A stretch of DNA of 15,591 bases from Chloroflexi bacterium RBG_16_48_8 (GCA_001795115.1 MGNI01000049.1:13552-29142); one strand, 5' to 3'. Shown: positions 7,223 through 14,798, counted from the stretch's first letter. The notes: a model not told the origin generated them from the sequence alone. Numbers and translations are program-made.

Positions 7223-8140
7223 ATGAATAAACTTGAAACCTTATTACGGGAAACTGAAATCATCCTGGCGGATGGGGCCATGGGAACCATGCTTTTCACC
7301 GCTGGTCTACAGCAAGGCGAACCTCCCCAACTATGGAACATCGAGCATCCAGAACGTGTTGCCGCAGTTCACCACCAGTACCTGGAGGCCGGATCGAAGC
7401 TCCTATTGACCAATACCTTCAGCGCCAATCTCTTCCGCATGGCTTCTCACGATTCGAAGACCTCTATCGCTGAAATCAATCGCACAGGCGCCAAGATCTT
7501 GATCGATGCAATAGAAGCTGCAGGTGGAAATGCTCTTGCAGCAGGTGATATAGGACCCAGTGGACAGGTTATGGCCCCTTATGGAGAACTGGCATTCGAA
7601 GAGGCAAAAGCGGGCTTTATAGAACAAGTTGAAGCACTTATTAGTGCGGGTGTAGATGTCATTTGGATTGAAACCATGTCGGATCTAGAGGAAGTACGAG
7701 CAGCCTTTCAGGCCACGCGGGAGATTTCAATGGAAATTCCCATCATCACCACGCTTACCTTTGATACGCAAGGACGCACCATGATGGGAGTAAGCCCTGA
7801 ACAGGCGGTGAATACCCTGACATCCCTTGGTGCTTCTGCAGTGGGAGGCAATTGCGGCAGAGGCCCAGATGAGATCATCTCGGTGATCGAGAAGATGCAT
7901 GCGATCTCCCCTGATACCGTCCTTGTAGCCAAGGCTAATGCTGGCATCCCCAAAATAGTCGCTGGGAAGACAGTTTACGAAGCGGATCCCACAACCATGG
8001 CGGATTATGCGCTACAAGTTCGGGCTGCTGGGGCTCAGATCATCGGCGCGTGCTGCGGCAGCACCCCAGCCCATATTAAAGCCATGTCAGAGGCACTGGC
8101 CTCTCATCAGAACGACGGATATCATCCTTCTCTGCCATGA
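7223..8140 (+). CDS. Homocysteine S-methyltransferase family protein (MetH N-terminal-like, stand-alone)
   Basis: The 305-residue protein matches the zinc-dependent homocysteine-binding barrel found in MetH, BHMT and MmuM. ADGAMGTML (16-24) is the family start motif and LLTNTFSAN (61-69) lies in the active-site region. GGNCGRGP places zinc ligand Cys211, and GACCGSTP places Cys277 and Cys278. Length fits a stand-alone barrel; the MetH folate, cobalamin and activation domains are absent. It would methylate homocysteine using a donor from a partner corrinoid protein, S-methylmethionine or another methyl donor; the donor is not visible. The GGPDE-like CGRGPDE stretch resembles MetH more than plant-type HMTs. 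The ATG at 7223 has GAGG 10 nt upstream. The MFS gene starts 36 bp later, suggesting one operon. The long upstream leader contains paired inverted repeats that could be regulatory. Confidence 0.92.
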   Translation: MNKLETLLRETEIILADGAMGTMLFTAGLQQGEPPQLWNIEHPERVAAVHHQYLEAGSKLLLTNTFSANLFRMASHDSKTSIAEINRTGAKILIDAIEAAGGNALAAGDIGPSGQVMAPYGELAFEEAKAGFIEQVEALISAGVDVIWIETMSDLEEVRAAFQATREISMEIPIITTLTFDTQGRTMMGVSPEQAVNTLTSLGASAVGGNCGRGPDEIISVIEKMHAISPDTVLVAKANAGIPKIVAGKTVYEADPTTMADYALQVRAAGAQIIGACCGSTPAHIKAMSEALASHQNDGYHPSLP

Positions 8141-8176
8141 ATACAATGCGGAGATACCCAGCATCATGAGAGAGGG

Positions 8177-9445
8177 ATGGATGTACCGATCTCAACCGAT
8201 CAAACCATGAAGCCCTCTCCCTCTCCCCTACGCGTCCTCCTGGCCATCGGCTTTGGAACCTGCCTATCGCTGCTCGGGGATGCCTCCATGTACACGGTGC
8301 TTCCTACGCATACACTGGAAGCCGGCGTAACCATAGCTGCTGTGGGGATTCTGCTCTCCGCCAACCGCTGGGTGCGACTGGCACTCAATGGTCCCATGGG
8401 GATTATCTACGACCGATGGAATCGCCGCCCGCTCTTCCTTGCAGCACTATTTACCGGTGCCATCTCCACCGCCATCTATGGTTACACCAATGGCTTTTGG
8501 CCGCTCCTGATGGGTCGTTTATTATGGGGCTTATCATGGGCTGGAATATGGGTTGGTGGAAACACCATCATTCTGGATGTTACTGGTTTGGACAACCGCG
8601 GTCGCTGGATGGGCTTCTATCAAATTGCATTTTTCCTTGGTGCCGCAAGCGGTTCTGTTTTAGGTGGGACTCTCACTGATTTGATAGGTTATCACAACAC
8701 AATGAAGATCCATGCTGGCCTGACCCTCCTTGGCGCCACGATTGCTCTGATCTTCCTTCCAGAAACGCGGAGGGTGAGTCACCCACCTGGGCGGTATGTC
8801 TCCAAACAGGAGGACTCGCCCGCCCCTTCAATACCCCCAGCTCGTATACAGCTGCTTTCCGCTACAGCTTTGCATGCAGTGAACCGAATCGTGATGGCGG
8901 GGATGCTGACATCCACTTTCGGGCTCTATTTGTTGGAGAAATTCGGAGACACAGTTCAGATCGGCGATCGATCCTATGGAGTCGCCACGATCACGGGGAT
9001 CGGCCTGGGTTCAGCTACGCTGATTTCAATGTTTTCCGCTCCGATATCGGGTGCCATCTCCGATCGAATGAAAAATCGTTGGCGAACAGCATCAGGAGGA
9101 TTAATCCCGGGGATTGCTGGTCTAAGCCTGCTGGCTATAGGATCTCCACTCCTGATCATGATGGGTATCCCTCTAACAGCTGTTACCAGCGGCAGCAATC
9201 AGGGGCTTGCAACAACCATGGTCGGTGAACTAGGTCAAGCGGGTAAACGAGGCCGGAGATTAGGTGGGCTATTCACCGTAGGGGACCTGATGAGCGCAGT
9301 AGGACCCTTGTTGGCCTATGCTCTCATCCCAGTCATACAGCTCAAAGGCGTTTATATCCTGGCTGCTTCCCTCTATGCCAGTATGTTCCTGATCACCTTA
9401 TGGTTAGCCACCCAATCAAGGCCAAATACAGCAAAGCCAGAATAG
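8177..9445 (+). CDS. MFS transporter, 12 transmembrane segments
   Basis: The 422-residue protein has about twelve hydrophobic segments split by a hydrophilic central loop around residues 205-225. The MFS motif A is visible between TM2 and TM3 (GPMGIIYDRWNRRP, 72-85), and a related loop SGAISDRMKNRWR occurs in the second half. The substrate is unknown; the arrangement resembles drug or metabolite exporters. The start is not certain: the ATG at 8177 directly follows a purine-rich GAGAGAGGG, which could act as an SD at close spacing, while the in-frame ATG at 8207 has none. It lies 36 bp after the homocysteine methyltransferase gene, so a shared transcript is likely. It could export or import a methylated or sulfur compound linked to that enzyme, but this is only a guess from context. 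It converges on the 7-TM gene at 9502. Confidence 0.9.
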   Translation: MDVPISTDQTMKPSPSPLRVLLAIGFGTCLSLLGDASMYTVLPTHTLEAGVTIAAVGILLSANRWVRLALNGPMGIIYDRWNRRPLFLAALFTGAISTAIYGYTNGFWPLLMGRLLWGLSWAGIWVGGNTIILDVTGLDNRGRWMGFYQIAFFLGAASGSVLGGTLTDLIGYHNTMKIHAGLTLLGATIALIFLPETRRVSHPPGRYVSKQEDSPAPSIPPARIQLLSATALHAVNRIVMAGMLTSTFGLYLLEKFGDTVQIGDRSYGVATITGIGLGSATLISMFSAPISGAISDRMKNRWRTASGGLIPGIAGLSLLAIGSPLLIMMGIPLTAVTSGSNQGLATTMVGELGQAGKRGRRLGGLFTVGDLMSAVGPLLAYALIPVIQLKGVYILAASLYASMFLITLWLATQSRPNTAKPE

Positions 9446-9501
9446 TCCCACCAGATCTTTAAATGAAATCCAGAGGGCAGCCTAAAATAGTTCCCAAACC
9501 T

Positions 9502-10257
9502 TTAGGGCTCCACGGAAAGCGCGGGGCTGGCCTCAGGAACCGAACGGCGTTCGGTTTCTGTCGCTGGGGCAGATGCAACCACAAAACCCGCATACATCAA
9601 AACAGCCGCAATCAGCTCGCCCACGTACAAGAATGTGCCAATACCCAAGCGGGTAAGCGTGCTGGCGAACCCGATAGATAACGCTCCTGCGGCGATCAGC
9701 ACGTTCCCGATCACACGGTTCGGTAAAACACGCTTTCTTAGGAACAGCCATGCCGACCAGATTGCCCCGCCGACAAGTGCGATCAGCCCATAGATATTAA
9801 AAAAGGGTGTGCTCAATCGAATAGTCGCACCCTCATCAATAGCAGGCAGTATATGACGGTATTGCTCACTGATCGGAAGGCTTTGTTCAAAAATGTCTAC
9901 GTCCAGAAGAGGCATGACTTGCAGCATAAGGAAGGTTGCAATGATGCTTCCCAAGAGCAAGAGGACAGTCACGTAATTTCTCCATCGTTTTCGAACCAAC
10001 AACATCAGCGTTCCATGACCAATCCAGGCTGCGTTCAGAGCCGCTCCGAATAAATACCATCCGAAAAAGAGGACAGCACTCCACCCCACCGCACTGAAAT
10101 ACGCTTCCGCAAAGCTCCCCACACCAAACATGGCCAATCCGATCCCCCAAAAGAGGAAATGCGGCTTCCGGTGTAGAAGATAGCGCTTTAAAACAGATAC
10201 GGTAAATACCAACATGATGGCTGAGGAAAGAAACGGTAAAAATGTATTGATGGACAT
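9502..10257 (-). CDS. Seven-transmembrane protein of unknown function
   Basis: I do not recognise a named family. The 251-residue product has seven hydrophobic segments at about 5-24, 33-53, 58-80, 93-115, 154-173, 184-202 and 207-229. A hydrophilic loop of about 35 residues follows TM4, and the acidic/proline-rich tail (230-251) would lie opposite the N-terminus. GAALNAAWIGHG in TM3 is the most striking polar patch, with a His in the membrane end. The overall layout recalls 7-TM sensor modules, but no signalling domain is attached. The ATG at 10257 has an excellent AAGGAG 7 nt upstream. It lies 122 bp downstream of the small single-TM gene and on the same strand as the PucC-like gene, so it may be the last gene of that operon; a separate promoter in the gap cannot be excluded. 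Confidence 0.8.
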   Translation of the reverse strand: MSINTFLPFLSSAIMLVFTVSVLKRYLLHRKPHFLFWGIGLAMFGVGSFAEAYFSAVGWSAVLFFGWYLFGAALNAAWIGHGTLMLLVRKRWRNYVTVLLLLGSIIATFLMLQVMPLLDVDIFEQSLPISEQYRHILPAIDEGATIRLSTPFFNIYGLIALVGGAIWSAWLFLRKRVLPNRVIGNVLIAAGALSIGFASTLTRLGIGTFLYVGELIAAVLMYAGFVVASAPATETERRSVPEASPALSVEP

Positions 10258-10379
10258 TGAGAACTCCTTATAATATTTGACACTTCCCTGAAAGAGACTC
10301 CATTAAGTCATTAAACGGTAGTCACCGCCGCTTGTTCCACTCGTGATCATCGCTGTAATATTTTGGGGAAAGGTTGGAG

Positions 10380-10556
10380 TTACTGGGTTGGCATGAAACC
10401 CATAAGAATACTTGTAGAGACGAGGATCAGAATGACCGTTATGATAACCAGCCCCATTAAAACCGCAGGGACAGCTTTCCTGTAAAAAAATGAATTCTCA
10501 GAAATTCGCGACTCACCTTTCGTACCTTTTTGAGATCCTTTCCTTTTCCTAATCAA
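10380..10556 (-). CDS. Very small single-transmembrane protein
   Basis: This gene encodes 58 residues (60 if a GTG at 10562 is used). A basic, hydrophilic N-terminal half (RKRKGSQKGTKGES) is followed by one hydrophobic helix of about 24 residues (VPAVLMGLVIITVILILVS and onward) ending in MGFMPTQ, so the N-terminus should be cytoplasmic by the positive-inside rule. The TTG at 10556 is preferred because the SD GGAG (10564-10567) sits 7 nt before it but only 1 nt before the GTG. It starts 36 bp after the PucC-like gene and is probably in the same operon. Proteins of this shape often act as assembly or regulatory subunits of a larger membrane partner. It has no His in the membrane helix, so it is not a light-harvesting antenna polypeptide of the usual kind. 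Confidence 0.65.
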   Translation of the reverse strand: MIRKRKGSQKGTKGESRISENSFFYRKAVPAVLMGLVIITVILILVSTSILMGFMPTQ

Positions 10557-10592
10557 TTTCACACTCCATAAGTAGCCATTTTGACTGATGCC

Positions 10593-11900
10593 TCAATCCA
10601 TTGCCTCGGATGCGAACATGCCCAGTGAGACCACCTCCCGACGGAAATCCTTTATGGCAACCTGCCGAAGGAAGACGATGGAAAGCACTATACCTATTAC
10701 CTCCAGAATAAAGATGCTGCCATAGCCCTGACCAGCTGTAGCGCCCAAGGATAAAAACACGCTAAATAATCCACCGCTTACTAAAGAAGCCGGTCCTTTG
10801 GCTAAGGCCTGAACAAGTGTCCACGCACCAACGAAAAGCCCAGTGTGTTTATGGGAAGTCATATCCATCATCAGCGCCACACCACCCACAGTGAAGAACC
10901 CAGACCCTAGCCCCAGCAAAGTGATGATAAAAGGCAGTCCTGACCTCATCGTCAATAAAGAACTGAACGCCAAACCGGCAAAAGCCCCAACCATGATCCA
11001 ACACCCCAACTCTGTCACCCATCGCTTTCCCATGCGCGTGATCAGAAACATGCCTCCGAAGAGCATACTTGCAATTAAGCCAGCTCCCATATAGACATTA
11101 AAACGCGTTGTCTCACCTAAAGATAAACCCAGCACCTCTCCACCGAAGGGCTCTAAAATCACATCTTGCATAAACAAAGAGAACATGCTCAAGAAGAGGA
11201 AAATTGCAAACCAACGAGCATTTTTGCTGCTGATAACTATGCGCAAGGCACGTTTAAAGGACTCGCTTCTTTGAAAAGCCTGGACCGCCTGTCGATTCTC
11301 CTGTCTGAACAATGCGATCAGGCCAAGGGTGACCGCAAATATCCCACCACCACTAAAGAGGACAACAAGGCCATTAAAACTGTACTCATCCAGCACGAAG
11401 CTCGTACTTATGCCGGTGGCAATAATACCTATGAAGAGCATTGTCCAAACCAAGCCTGTAGCCTGGCCTCGATCCTCCTCTGTTGTTCGATCCGTGATCA
11501 AAGCCAAGTAGGCAGTCCCGGCGATATAAGTTGAGATCCCCTCTATCAGGAAGAAAAGAAAACTTATGAGGAGTGTTGAGGTTGTTGGCGATCCCGAAAG
11601 CCAAAGACCTACCCATGGAGAGGCAATCAAAACCCCAGCCGTGATCATTGCGCCAAGCAGGATATAGATCGTCCGCCGGTATCCAGCAATGGGATGCGTA
11701 TCCGAGAAAAAACCAAAGGGGATCGCAACCAACGCTCCCAAGTAATGACCACCACCGATGAGCAGGCTGACAGTGAACAAATCCAGCCCGAGTTCGACTC
11801 GCATCACTCGGTTAAGCACACCAAGGAAGAGGACCGATAGTCCACCCGCCGCCAGTTGAAATAAGCCTAATCGGAGAAGCGTTCTTTTAGACATATTCAT
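10593..11900 (-). CDS. PucC/BCD-family major facilitator protein
   Basis: The 435-residue protein has about twelve membrane segments. Its N-terminal part, GLFQLAAGGLSVLFLGVLNR followed by VMRVELGLDLFTVSLLIG and FGFFSDTHPIAGYRRTIYI, closely follows the pattern of PucC/LhaA proteins (LFQ, LNRVM.VELG and F.SDTH...G.RR). In phototrophic proteobacteria these help assemble light-harvesting complexes and are thought to deliver bacteriochlorophyll; homologues of unknown role occur in other bacteria. The start ATG at 11900 overlaps the TGA of the upstream HTH gene (ATGA), so translation is coupled. No SD stronger than GCGAG is visible, consistent with coupling. The next gene in the operon is the tiny single-TM protein. 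Nothing else in the window indicates phototrophy, so the cargo (a tetrapyrrole or other hydrophobic cofactor) is unknown. Confidence 0.88.
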   Translation of the reverse strand: MNMSKRTLLRLGLFQLAAGGLSVLFLGVLNRVMRVELGLDLFTVSLLIGGGHYLGALVAIPFGFFSDTHPIAGYRRTIYILLGAMITAGVLIASPWVGLWLSGSPTTSTLLISFLFFLIEGISTYIAGTAYLALITDRTTEEDRGQATGLVWTMLFIGIIATGISTSFVLDEYSFNGLVVLFSGGGIFAVTLGLIALFRQENRQAVQAFQRSESFKRALRIVISSKNARWFAIFLFLSMFSLFMQDVILEPFGGEVLGLSLGETTRFNVYMGAGLIASMLFGGMFLITRMGKRWVTELGCWIMVGAFAGLAFSSLLTMRSGLPFIITLLGLGSGFFTVGGVALMMDMTSHKHTGLFVGAWTLVQALAKGPASLVSGGLFSVFLSLGATAGQGYGSIFILEVIGIVLSIVFLRQVAIKDFRREVVSLGMFASEAMD

Positions 11901-12532
11901 CTCGCTGTTTGATCGTAAGTCTCCGCAATGGCCAGTTGGAAAGCGTTCAGCAATTCATTGACCCTTCGTACGAGACGAGTGTTTGCGTCAGCCCGAATAT
12001 TCGCGGTTTCTGGTAAGTCGATAGCGGCTTCCATTACTGTATCCCGAAAAAACATCGCTGCCTGTAAAGCATCTCTGGATGGCATCCCCAACTTTAAGGT
12101 ATTTTTGGCATGCTCACGACCGATTTTGCGAGCTTCTTCGATGATCTCCTCACCCCCCCTATTCAAAGACACATACTGGAGCAAGAGGCCCATCATCCGC
12201 CTGCCCAGCAGCCTTTTCTCCTCACGCCCACCTTCATCAAAGGAGGCAAGCCAATGCGTCTCCCGCTGGGTGACGACCTCAGACCGAGCACGGGAGAGCG
12301 CTTCCTCGGCCCAAATTTCCTCAAGACCGTAAACCACCCTCAGACGTGAACGTTCCTCTGTCAGGTGCTCAACTCCCGAAGCTGAAAATCTGCGATGCCC
12401 GCCGGGGGTGAACATCACTGGGATCTGACCTTCGTCTGCCCACCGGCGGAGGGTTGTCGGGTGAACTCCCAGCCTCTGAGCGGCATCCCTGATCGTCAGC
12501 CAGGTTTCCTTTTGATCCGGGTCAACCATCAT
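11897..12532 (-). CDS. Excisionase/BldC-type HTH regulator with helical C-terminal domain
   Basis: The 211-residue protein starts with a MerR-like/HTH_17 domain (10-58): LTIRDAAQRLGVHPTTLRRW, then GQIPVMFTPGGHRRFS, the hallmark wing of the BldC/excisionase group. Residues about 65-211 are rich in Arg/Glu and predicted all-helical (for example EEIIEEARKIGREHA and RRVNELLNAFQLAIAE), which would form a helical bundle for ligand sensing or oligomerisation. It lacks the cobalamin-binding Rossmann domain of CarH/LitR-type regulators. Its stop overlaps the PucC-like start by 4 bp, so it very probably regulates that operon. Two adjacent ATG codons (12532, 12529) are possible starts; neither has a strong SD. 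Tandem 10-bp repeats between promoter and start suggest autoregulation. Confidence 0.88.
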   Translation of the reverse strand: MMVDPDQKETWLTIRDAAQRLGVHPTTLRRWADEGQIPVMFTPGGHRRFSASGVEHLTEERSRLRVVYGLEEIWAEEALSRARSEVVTQRETHWLASFDEGGREEKRLLGRRMMGLLLQYVSLNRGGEEIIEEARKIGREHAKNTLKLGMPSRDALQAAMFFRDTVMEAAIDLPETANIRADANTRLVRRVNELLNAFQLAIAETYDQTAR

Positions 12533-12550
12533 CCGTCAACTCTATGCGAG

Positions 12551-12579
12551 AGAATTTTGTACCGGATTGTGAAAATTCT
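12551..12579. repeat. Inverted repeat AGAATTTT-N13-AAAATTCT
   Basis: AGAATTTT (12551-12558) and AAAATTCT (12572-12579) are exact reverse complements, 13 bp apart. They sit between the HTH start codon and the predicted transcription start and overlap the tandem repeats. It could be an operator or leader hairpin; the AT-rich stem would be weak as RNA. Confidence 0.5.
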
Positions 12580-12594
12580 ATGCAATTCTATGCA
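12575..12594 (-). promoter_or_regulatory. Two exact tandem 10-bp repeats, likely operator of the HTH-PucC operon
   Basis: On the minus strand TGCATAGAAT occurs twice head to tail (12575-12584 and 12585-12594). A third related box, CGCATAGAGT, is at 12539-12548. They are 10-30 bp downstream of a predicted -10 box, so a bound protein would block initiation. BldC-type HTH proteins are known to bind direct repeats in head-to-tail fashion, which fits the adjacent regulator. Confidence 0.6.
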
Positions 12595-12603
12595 CTTGTT
12601 CTG

Positions 12604-12632
12604 ATGCTAAAGTAACTGCCATTTCCTGTCAA
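12604..12632 (-). promoter_or_regulatory. Sigma-70-like promoter for the HTH-PucC operon
   Basis: On the minus strand a perfect -35 TTGACA (12627-12632) is followed after 17 bp by a -10 TAGCAT (12604-12609, 4 of 6 consensus bases). Transcription would begin near 12597, about 65 nt before the start codon at 12532, directly entering the tandem repeats. Confidence 0.6.
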
Positions 12633-12818
12633 GACAAAGTGACACCATTTTGGATTAATGACAGGTGAGAATTTTCCCTGAGCATCCAACGACGTTTCCA
12701 TAGATAGGAAAAGTTCCCAACCATCCATCTACATAGTGACATACGGGAATGCAGCCCGATTTACGAACGGAATGGGACATTTGTGAGGTGTTGGAAACTG
12801 GCAACCTGGGGAAGAACT

Positions 12819-14285
12819 CTATCCTTCTCTGGAAGAGGCGATTGTATCTACCAAAGATGTTTTCATGCCCTCTTCGATCAGCTTCTCTACCACTGGAATG
12901 AGCTTCGACAGAGATAGGGGTTTCTGGAAGTAGGCATTCGCTCCCAGACTCATGGCTTTGGCCTGGTTTTCTTCCTGCGCCATGGCAGAGACCATAACGA
13001 TGGGGATGGATGCTGTCTCGGGGGAGGATCGAACGCGTTGGCATAACTCAAATCCATCCATGCCAGGAAGAACCGCATCCAGGATAATCAGATCGATCTG
13101 AGTCTCTGCGATAATAGTTAAAGCCTCGGACCCATGGGTCGCTCTTATCGGTGTGAAACCCTCTTTCTCTAAGGCAAATTCCAACAGAAGACCGGTATGG
13201 GGGTTATCCTCCGTGATAAGAATGATCCCTTTGCTCTTTTTTTCCAGACTCAGTGGAAGAATCATCCGATAAGAGACAAATTTACTCCCACTCTCATGGA
13301 TTACGAGTTGACCACCATGAGCTTCAATGATGTGCTTTGTGACAACAACTGCTAAGCTTTTACTTATTTCTAACGACGAGCTTCCCGCGCTGGGTGTCGA
13401 AGACTTCAGCTGCCCACTCTCTAACGCACCTTTGGGTTCGATGTTGATCCAAAGTTTATCCCCCTCCACGCCTGCCCGAATCACAACCTCACCACCCGTC
13501 TTAACCGACGCAGCGACCAATTCAATAACGTTAGAAATCGCATGCCGGATCCGCAACTCATCACCAAAAAATGTGGGTAAATCCTCTAGATGCTCTTCTT
13601 TCAAGAGAATTCGTTTATCCCACGTTTGCAATGCATAGGATTGTACACAGGACTTAATAACCTGGTTCACCAATACAGGATCTGACTTAACCCTAAACAA
13701 ATCGGTTGCAATAAGGGACGCAACCTCAAGATCTGCGACCCTGTTGGCGAGGTATTGGCTCTCACAATAAGCGATTTCCAGAAAGTGCTTTGCCTCTTGA
13801 GGGTTCGAAACCTTGCCGCTTTGCAACAATTCCAAGAAACCCGTGATGGCTTGGAGCGGGCTCCGAAGCTCATGGGAGGCATCAGCCAACAAGTTGCCTG
13901 TCGAATCCTCTCCATTTTCCTCAACGTGCGTCCTGAGTTCCTGCTCAATGGAAGCCAATTTTGGGTTATCAGTCTCGATCATTTCTTGTTCCATATCGGC
14001 TGGAATAGGATCTTTCGGATGGAAACCCACCAATTCACCCTTTCCATCGGCCGTGTAAACAGGTTCTTGATTTCCATCATCTTCAACCTTCGGTTCGTAA
14101 TGGGCTTCCTCCAAATCCGTGGCCTCAGATGAAGCGATCTCGGCTTTCATCCGTTTAATTTCATCAATAAGCTTGTCAGTGCTTGGTGCGCGTAATCCTC
14201 GTTTCTCCAACTCTCGACGGATCTCCTCGCCAATGTTGGCCGGGGAGCTTTCACTACTCTCTTGTACCAAAGGTTTTGTGCTCAT
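12819..14285 (-). CDS. Cytosolic hybrid histidine kinase-receiver protein with degenerate ATP-binding motifs
   Basis: From the ATG at 14285 (GAGG 7 nt upstream) the product has 488 residues; an ATG at 14324 with AGAGG upstream would add 13, and the frame stays open to 14351. The N-terminal 125 residues are acidic, low in hydrophobicity and have no sensor domain or membrane segment. HisKA follows with His138 in DASHELRSPLQAITGF. The ATPase region keeps a partial N-box (HAISNVIELV, Asn252), but the G1 DxGxG is replaced by EPKGAL and the G2 GTGLGL by GSSSLEIS. The C-terminal receiver (about 353-475) looks intact: TEDNP, phosphoacceptor Asp403 in LDAVLPGMDGFE, SAMA and QKPLS. It may therefore be a poor kinase, serving as phosphotransfer or scaffold protein. 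A BldC-like HTH gene lies 197 bp upstream and the HTH-PucC operon is downstream, both on the same strand. Confidence 0.88.
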   Translation of the reverse strand: MSTKPLVQESSESSPANIGEEIRRELEKRGLRAPSTDKLIDEIKRMKAEIASSEATDLEEAHYEPKVEDDGNQEPVYTADGKGELVGFHPKDPIPADMEQEMIETDNPKLASIEQELRTHVEENGEDSTGNLLADASHELRSPLQAITGFLELLQSGKVSNPQEAKHFLEIAYCESQYLANRVADLEVASLIATDLFRVKSDPVLVNQVIKSCVQSYALQTWDKRILLKEEHLEDLPTFFGDELRIRHAISNVIELVAASVKTGGEVVIRAGVEGDKLWINIEPKGALESGQLKSSTPSAGSSSLEISKSLAVVVTKHIIEAHGGQLVIHESGSKFVSYRMILPLSLEKKSKGIILITEDNPHTGLLLEFALEKEGFTPIRATHGSEALTIIAETQIDLIILDAVLPGMDGFELCQRVRSSPETASIPIVMVSAMAQEENQAKAMSLGANAYFQKPLSLSKLIPVVEKLIEEGMKTSLVDTIASSREG

Positions 14286-14482
14286 TCCACAACCTCGCCG
14301 GAAAGTGCACTTAGAGGACTCCATACCATCCTCTCGATGACGCCTCATCACACTGCCCCGATCGCCACATGAATTCGAACCCTTCCCCTGAGCATCATAC
14401 TACCCACTTTTTTCTGCAGAACCGTCCAGTTATTCTCATTCAGCAGTGTGAACTTGAGTGGATCTCAATAGTTTGCACCTTC

Positions 14483-14704
14483 CTATATATGACGAATAAC
14501 AACTTCTACTCTCTCAACCGGCTGCGTTCGCGTTGATTCTAAATATTCATCCAGCATGGCTCGGTCATAGCGACGATGTCCGCCGGGGGTGCGGAAAGGA
14601 AGCAAACGCGCTTCCTTCTCAATCCTGTTTAATGTGCTTAAGCTGATCCCGAGGTAAGTGGCAGCTTCTTTGGCTGTCGCTAGACGGCTTTTGGAATTGT
14701 CCAT
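14483..14704 (-). CDS. Small BldC/excisionase-like HTH DNA-binding protein
   Basis: The 73-residue protein consists almost only of an HTH_17/MerR-like domain: LATAKEAATYLGISLSTLNR then LPFRTPGGHRRYDRAMLDEYL, close to Streptomyces BldC in size and motif. The short tail (PVERVEVVIRHI) has no known domain. Such proteins bind DNA cooperatively, often at AT-rich direct repeats, and act as developmental or stress regulators; small excisionases share the fold, but no integrase or att site is seen here, so a regulator is more likely. The ATG at 14704 has GGGAG with 8 nt spacing. A 10-bp inverted repeat at 14760-14798 upstream may be an operator. The hybrid kinase gene follows on the same strand. It shares the PGGHRR(F/Y) wing with the 211-residue regulator at 11897. 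Confidence 0.88.
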   Translation of the reverse strand: MDNSKSRLATAKEAATYLGISLSTLNRIEKEARLLPFRTPGGHRRYDRAMLDEYLESTRTQPVERVEVVIRHI

Positions 14705-14759
14705 AGTTACGCTCCCTTCCAGGCTACCTGCTTTCCATTCATTACCTCACACCGTTTCC

Positions 14760-14798
14760 CAAATTGCGTAAATGCTTGATAAGGTTTGACGCAATTTG
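14760..14798. promoter_or_regulatory. 10-bp perfect inverted repeat upstream of the BldC-like gene
   Basis: CAAATTGCGT (14760-14769) and ACGCAATTTG (14789-14798) are exact reverse complements separated by 19 bp, placed 56-94 bp upstream of the BldC-like start codon. Half-sites about 29 bp apart, close to three helical turns, suit a dimeric regulator binding one face. No T-run follows on either strand, so it is not a terminator. Confidence 0.5.

Noticed and set aside
10593..11900. PucC-like gene as evidence that the host is phototrophic
   Set aside because: No bch, puf, puc, csm or carotenoid gene is present, and PucC-like proteins occur outside phototrophs.
11897..12532. CarH/LitR-type cobalamin photoreceptor
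   Set aside because: The HTH and helical region fit loosely, but the protein ends before any B12-binding Rossmann domain and has no DxHxxG motif.
12677..12690. CCCTGAGCATC, shared with about 14385-14396
   Set aside because: Only 11 bases with unrelated flanks; likely chance.
14483..14704. Phage or plasmid excisionase marking an integrated element
   Set aside because: No integrase, att repeats or other mobile genes are nearby; size and motif fit BldC-like chromosomal regulators.
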